9,298 nucleotides of DNA. Source: Nitrospirota bacterium (GTDB lineage Bacteria; Nitrospirota; Thermodesulfovibrionia; Thermodesulfovibrionales; JdFR-88). Below, in pieces: positions 5,741 to 9,298 of this stretch. Location of the stretch: NCBI GenBank assembly GCA_021819985.1, contig JAKAEG010000108.1, positions 1 to 9,298 on the forward strand. Direction: 5' to 3'. Both the position numbers and the translations under genes were made by a program. The notes beneath the pieces are model-generated. The model was given only the letters and a program-made list of their open reading frames with translations. It was not told the DNA's origin and searched no databases. Position 1 is the stretch's first letter, and the number at the start of each line of letters is the position of its first letter.

Positions 5741-7726
5741 ATGAAAAAACAACTCACTCTGAAAGACGCCGCTATAGTTGTGCCACACGGGTTCATGGGC
5801 GAACTGAAACCATTCCCGAAGGCCCCGGACCTGGCGCAGGAAGTCGAAAACGCAATAAAAAAGACCCAGGGCTATTTTCTTTCGGAACAGCATGAAGACG
5901 GCTACTGGTGGTACGAGCTTGAATCAAATGTCACCATCACGGCCGAATATCTCATGCTGTTGCATTTCCTTGGTCTGAAAGACCGTAACAGGGACAAAAA
6001 AATAGCGTCTTATCTGCTGGAAAAGCAAAGGGCCGACGGGACCTGGCCGATATATGGGGGTGGGCCCGGAGATCTCAACTGCACGATAGAGGCGTATTTC
6101 GCCCTGAAGCTTGCCGGGTTGAGCGCCGACGCGCCACCCTTGAGAAGGGCGAGGGAATTCATCCTTTCGCATGGAGGAGTCGGGGCCGCGCGGGTCTTTA
6201 CGAGAATATTTCTGGCCCTGTTCGGACAGGTGGACTGGCTGGATCTGCCTTCAATGCCTGTTGAGATCATGCTCGTGCCCCCGAGTTTCCCTTTCAGTAT
6301 TTACAGTTTTTCAAGCTGGGCCCGTTCCACATTCGTGCCGCTGTCCATAATGCTTGAGATGAAGCCCGTTGTCGAACCGCCGGAGAGCGCGCGCATCGAC
6401 GAGCTTTTCGTCAAGACGCGAAAACGTTTCAACCCGGTGAAGGACGGGATACTCCATCCCGCGCTCAAAAAATTCTTCCGGATGATCGACAGGACCATGA
6501 AAGGCCTTGAGCGGTTCCCGCTAAGGCCGCTGAAAGCGCGCGGGCTCAGGGCCGCTGAAAAGTGGGTGCTCGAACATCAGGAGGAAACCGGCGACTGGGG
6601 CGGCATACAGCCTGCCATGGTGAATTCCGTTTTCGCGCTATCCGCTCTTGGCCACGGTGTCGAAAGCCCTCCTTTGCGGAAGGGACTGGAGGCCCTGGGC
6701 CGGTTCGCAATAGATCAGGATGGAAGACTGGTGCTTCAATCCTGCATCTCTCCTGTCTGGGACACCGCCCTTGCCGCCATAGCGCTTGCCAACTCCGGAA
6801 TTCCCAGGGAGCATCCGTCCCTGGTGAAGAGCTGCCATTGGCTTGGATCGAAGCAGATAGAAAGGAAAGGCGACTGGAGCGTCAAAAGGCCTGACCTGGA
6901 GCCGGGAGGCTGGGCATTCGAGTTCGAAAACAGCTGGTACCCGGATGTGGACGATTCCGCTGTTGTCCTTATGTTCCTCAATAACTATGCGGACAAGGAA
7001 CAGGCAAAAAAGAAGATAGAAAAAGGAATAAACTGGGTGCTGGGCATGCAGGGCAGCGATGGGGGCTGGGGGGCATTCGATGTGGACAATAATTTCGAGG
7101 TGCTGAACCAGATACCCTTTGGCGACCTCGAGGCGATGACAGACCCATCGACCGCCGATGTTACGGGGCGGGTGCTTGAGATGCTGGGCATAGCGGGTTT
7201 CGGTTTTTCGGATCCCATGGTGCAGCGGGCAATCGAGTTCATACGGAAAACCCAGGAGGAAGACGGCTCTTTCTGGGGCAGGTGGGGCGTCAATTACATT
7301 TACGGGACATGGTCCGTCATTATGGGGCTGGCCTCTATCGGCGAAGACCTTTCAAAACCTTACGTCCGCAGGGCCGTAAGATGGCTCAAGAATTTCCAGA
7401 ACCTGGATGGCGGGTGGGGAGAATGCTGCGAGTCCTACTGTGATTGCAGGCTGAAGGGACATGGCTCAAGCACGCCATCCCAAACCGCCTGGGCGATATT
7501 GGCCCTGGTAGCGGCTGGCGAGGCCGGGTCCGTTGAGGCCGAAAGGGGCGTGCGTTACCTGCTTGAAACGCAAAAAGCGGACGGCACCTGGGACGAGGAA
7601 GAGTTCACCGGCACGGGTTTCCCTAAATACTTCATGATACGCTATCATAATTACAGGAACTGCTTCCCGCTTATGGCTCTTGGCAGGTTTTTCGAGGCGA
7701 AGAAGGCCCGGGCAAAAAAAGCATAG
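5741..7726 (+). CDS. shc: Squalene-hopene cyclase
   Basis: This 661-residue enzyme cyclises squalene to hopene and diplopterol, the hopanoid skeleton, and acts as a monotopic inner-membrane protein. The catalytic acid motif DVDD lies at 402-405 after FENSWYP. At least eight QW repeats, which stabilise the two alpha-barrel domains, are visible starting at Q50, Q96, Q280, Q372, Q437, Q505, Q553 and Q611. Other family signatures are FSSWARST (190-197), STPSQTAWAILALVAAG (577-593) and GTGFPKYF (624-631) followed by YHNYRNCFPLMALGR. The length is normal and the gene looks intact. The ATG at 5741 keeps the whole N-terminal domain but has no clear Shine-Dalgarno, only an A-rich stretch. A cysteine cluster at 562-569 (CCESYCDC) lies where relatives usually have few cysteines. 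The hpnA gene follows after 49 bp. Confidence 0.97.
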   Translation: MKKQLTLKDAAIVVPHGFMGELKPFPKAPDLAQEVENAIKKTQGYFLSEQHEDGYWWYELESNVTITAEYLMLLHFLGLKDRNRDKKIASYLLEKQRADGTWPIYGGGPGDLNCTIEAYFALKLAGLSADAPPLRRAREFILSHGGVGAARVFTRIFLALFGQVDWLDLPSMPVEIMLVPPSFPFSIYSFSSWARSTFVPLSIMLEMKPVVEPPESARIDELFVKTRKRFNPVKDGILHPALKKFFRMIDRTMKGLERFPLRPLKARGLRAAEKWVLEHQEETGDWGGIQPAMVNSVFALSALGHGVESPPLRKGLEALGRFAIDQDGRLVLQSCISPVWDTALAAIALANSGIPREHPSLVKSCHWLGSKQIERKGDWSVKRPDLEPGGWAFEFENSWYPDVDDSAVVLMFLNNYADKEQAKKKIEKGINWVLGMQGSDGGWGAFDVDNNFEVLNQIPFGDLEAMTDPSTADVTGRVLEMLGIAGFGFSDPMVQRAIEFIRKTQEEDGSFWGRWGVNYIYGTWSVIMGLASIGEDLSKPYVRRAVRWLKNFQNLDGGWGECCESYCDCRLKGHGSSTPSQTAWAILALVAAGEAGSVEAERGVRYLLETQKADGTWDEEEFTGTGFPKYFMIRYHNYRNCFPLMALGRFFEAKKARAKKA

Positions 7727-7775
7727 ATCAGGGGGTCTTATTTCTTCGCATGAGAACGCAGGTATCTTTTTTCCC

Positions 7776-8816
7776 ATGAAAGCAAAAACAAAAAAACTTG
7801 TAACCGGGGCCACCGGCTTTGTCGGTTTCCATGTGGCCGCGAAACTTGTAAATAAAGGCTACGATGTCCGTGTCCTGGTCAGGGACGAAAAGGCGGTCCC
7901 TGAGCTTTCAAGGATGGGGGCCGAGATCGTAAAAGGCGACATAAGGGATTTTAGCTCCGTTTCAAAGGCCGCGAAGGGCTGCGAAGAGATATACCACCTG
8001 GCGGCGGATTACAGGTTATGGGTGCCGGACCCGGCCGGCATGTACGAGACCAACGTTACCGGTACTGTCAACGTAATGAAAGCGGCCCTGGAGGCCGGAG
8101 CCGGAAAGGTAGTCTATACCAGCAGCGTGGGCGCGCTTGCCCCTTCCAGAAAAAACGGTCCTCCCTCGAACGAGAACACTCCTGTAAGCCTCAGTGACAT
8201 GATCGGTCCTTACAAGAGATCGAAATTCCTGGCCGGGCGCGAGGTCGAGAAATTCGCCGCAAAGGGGCTTCCCGTTGTTATTGTCAACCCCTCCACCCCG
8301 ATAGGCGCAATGGACAGAAAACCGACCCCGACGGGGGCCATGATCGTGAGCTTCCTTAATGGAAAAGTGCCCGCCTACCTGGACACCGGCCTTAATTTCG
8401 TAAATGTCGAGGACGTGGCGGAAGGACACCTGCTGGCCGCGCGTTACGGGAGGCCCGGCGAAAAATATATCCTGGGCGGCCATAACATGACGCTCAAGGA
8501 TTTTTATTCCGAACTCGCCATGGCCTCCGGAATTAAAGCGCCTTCATTTAAGGTACCTTATACCCCGGTGCTGATTGCGGCATACATAAGCGAAGGGGTT
8601 TCGAGATTTTTGACCAGGAAGCCCCCTGCCATTCCTCTTACGGGGGTGAAAATGGCCGGCAAATACATGTATTATGATTCCACCAAGGCGCAAAACGAGC
8701 TGAAGATGCCAAAGACGCCCATAAAAAAAGCGGTCATGCAGGCCATAGAATGGTTTACCGGAAACGGCTATGTCAGCGCCCGGAAGATAGGGGTTCCGAT
8801 TTGCAAAAAAGCATGA
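7776..8816 (+). CDS. hpnA: Hopanoid-associated NAD-dependent epimerase/dehydratase HpnA
   Basis: The 346-residue protein is an extended short-chain dehydrogenase of the hopanoid-associated sugar epimerase family. Its exact reaction is not settled, but the gene recurs in hopanoid clusters. The Rossmann motif GATGFVG is at residues 11-17. The catalytic YKRSK is at 146-150 (YxxxK), with the TSSVG strand before it. Family-typical segments are HLAADYRLWVPDP, VVIVNPSTPIG, PTPTGAMIV, VNVEDVAEGHLLAA and YILGGHNMTLKDF. The frame is open upstream to 7680, but that extension is an Arg-rich shadow of the end of shc. The ATG at 7776 puts the Rossmann fold at the normal position, although no strong ribosome binding site is seen. 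Its stop overlaps the next ATG in ATGA. Confidence 0.93.
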   Translation: MKAKTKKLVTGATGFVGFHVAAKLVNKGYDVRVLVRDEKAVPELSRMGAEIVKGDIRDFSSVSKAAKGCEEIYHLAADYRLWVPDPAGMYETNVTGTVNVMKAALEAGAGKVVYTSSVGALAPSRKNGPPSNENTPVSLSDMIGPYKRSKFLAGREVEKFAAKGLPVVIVNPSTPIGAMDRKPTPTGAMIVSFLNGKVPAYLDTGLNFVNVEDVAEGHLLAARYGRPGEKYILGGHNMTLKDFYSELAMASGIKAPSFKVPYTPVLIAAYISEGVSRFLTRKPPAIPLTGVKMAGKYMYYDSTKAQNELKMPKTPIKKAVMQAIEWFTGNGYVSARKIGVPICKKA

Positions 8817-9298
8817 AAGACAGAAAACTTGGAGACGAATGGGCCGGATGGGACGGTGAAGTGGACCAGCGGGACCTGAAGGTTGACGAGGCACCCCGGA
8901 CCTTTATCGTACTGGCTCTGGTAATGGTCGTAATTTTAGTGGTCCTGGCCTTTGTGGGGCTTTATATGATCCAGCCCAGGCTCGAACAGTTCAGCCCGTC
9001 AGCGCCAGGGTTCATGGAAACCCTGCTGATAGCGGCCGCCATCCTCCTGGCGATTGCCGGAGCAGCATGGAGCTTTACGCTTGCGAAATGGAGAAAGCCG
9101 CTTTTCCCCAGCAGATGGATCGAGAGATATGTGCTTTTTCTTTTGCCCAAAGCAGTCTGGCTCGGCTCGAAATTCGGCATCAGCAGAGACAGGGTGGGTA
9201 ATTCATTCATCAAGGCCCATAACAGCCTTATAAAGTCCTATGCCGGAAAATTCAGCCCCGAAAGGCCATTGGTACTGCTGCCCCGCTGCCTTAAAGCT
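8813..9298 (+). CDS. DUF116 family membrane protein, 3' end cut by window
   Basis: The frame opens at the ATG overlapping the hpnA stop (ATGA at 8813-8816) and continues to the window edge, giving 162 residues. A polar N-terminus (1-30) precedes two membrane segments at about 31-53 and 68-90. A cytoplasmic-type segment follows with SRDRVGNSFIKAHNSLI (124-140) and PLVLLPRCLKA at the cut end, which match the DUF116 signature of an Asn-containing helix followed by LLPxCL. Known DUF116 proteins continue with a Cys-rich region that should lie beyond the window. The function is unknown. Coupling to hpnA and shc suggests a role in hopanoid or membrane metabolism, though DUF116 genes also occur elsewhere. 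Family confidence is fairly high. Confidence 0.85.
   Translation, partial: MKDRKLGDEWAGWDGEVDQRDLKVDEAPRTFIVLALVMVVILVVLAFVGLYMIQPRLEQFSPSAPGFMETLLIAAAILLAIAGAAWSFTLAKWRKPLFPSRWIERYVLFLLPKAVWLGSKFGISRDRVGNSFIKAHNSLIKSYAGKFSPERPLVLLPRCLKA

Noticed and set aside
7680..7775. N-terminal extension of HpnA
   Set aside because: It overlaps the end of shc in another frame, is Arg-rich and has no place in the family; the Rossmann motif sits normally from the ATG at 7776.

Overview
The window comes from a bacterial chromosome and has two parts that look different. Positions 182-3667 are AT-rich by eye and hold a compact three-gene group of poorly characterised proteins. Positions 4190-9298 are clearly more GC-rich and hold recognisable chromosomal genes: a TlyA-type rRNA methyltransferase, a helical-repeat protein, squalene-hopene cyclase, the hopanoid-associated epimerase HpnA and a DUF116 membrane protein cut by the window edge. 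Hopanoid synthesis with HpnA and DUF116, together with the repeat protein, suggests a hopanoid-producing Gram-negative lineage such as Desulfobacterota (former Deltaproteobacteria) or Nitrospirota. That placement is inference from gene content.

Region 1 (1-181) has a tandem direct repeat just upstream of a sigma70-like promoter, then a short leader. Region 2 (182-3667) reads as one operon on the plus strand. It has a membrane protein with a signal-like N-terminus, a protein with GESHYG and HPS motifs resembling the uracil-DNA glycosylase superfamily, and a large J-domain-like protein. The first two genes overlap by 4 bp. The second and third overlap at a junction where the J domain has lost its first helix, which looks like a deletion scar. 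The large protein has ten tandem CxxCxGxG modules (DnaJ itself has four), a TPR-like stretch, three membrane segments and a C-terminal LprI/DUF1311 domain predicted to be outside the cytoplasm. This is the best candidate here for an undescribed envelope-linked chaperone or stress module.

Region 3 (3668-4189) is about 520 bp without a convincing conserved gene. It holds several palindromes, an imperfect hairpin, one small ORF with a good ribosome binding site, and a GC-rich terminator-like hairpin just before tlyA.

Region 4 (4190-5639) is tlyA overlapping a helical-repeat protein gene by 8 bp. Region 5 (5673-9298) starts with a good extended -10 promoter and then has shc, hpnA and DUF116. Squalene-hopene cyclase makes the hopene skeleton. 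HpnA is the hopanoid-linked short-chain dehydrogenase/epimerase family member, and the 4-bp overlap of hpnA with the DUF116 gene suggests they are translated together.
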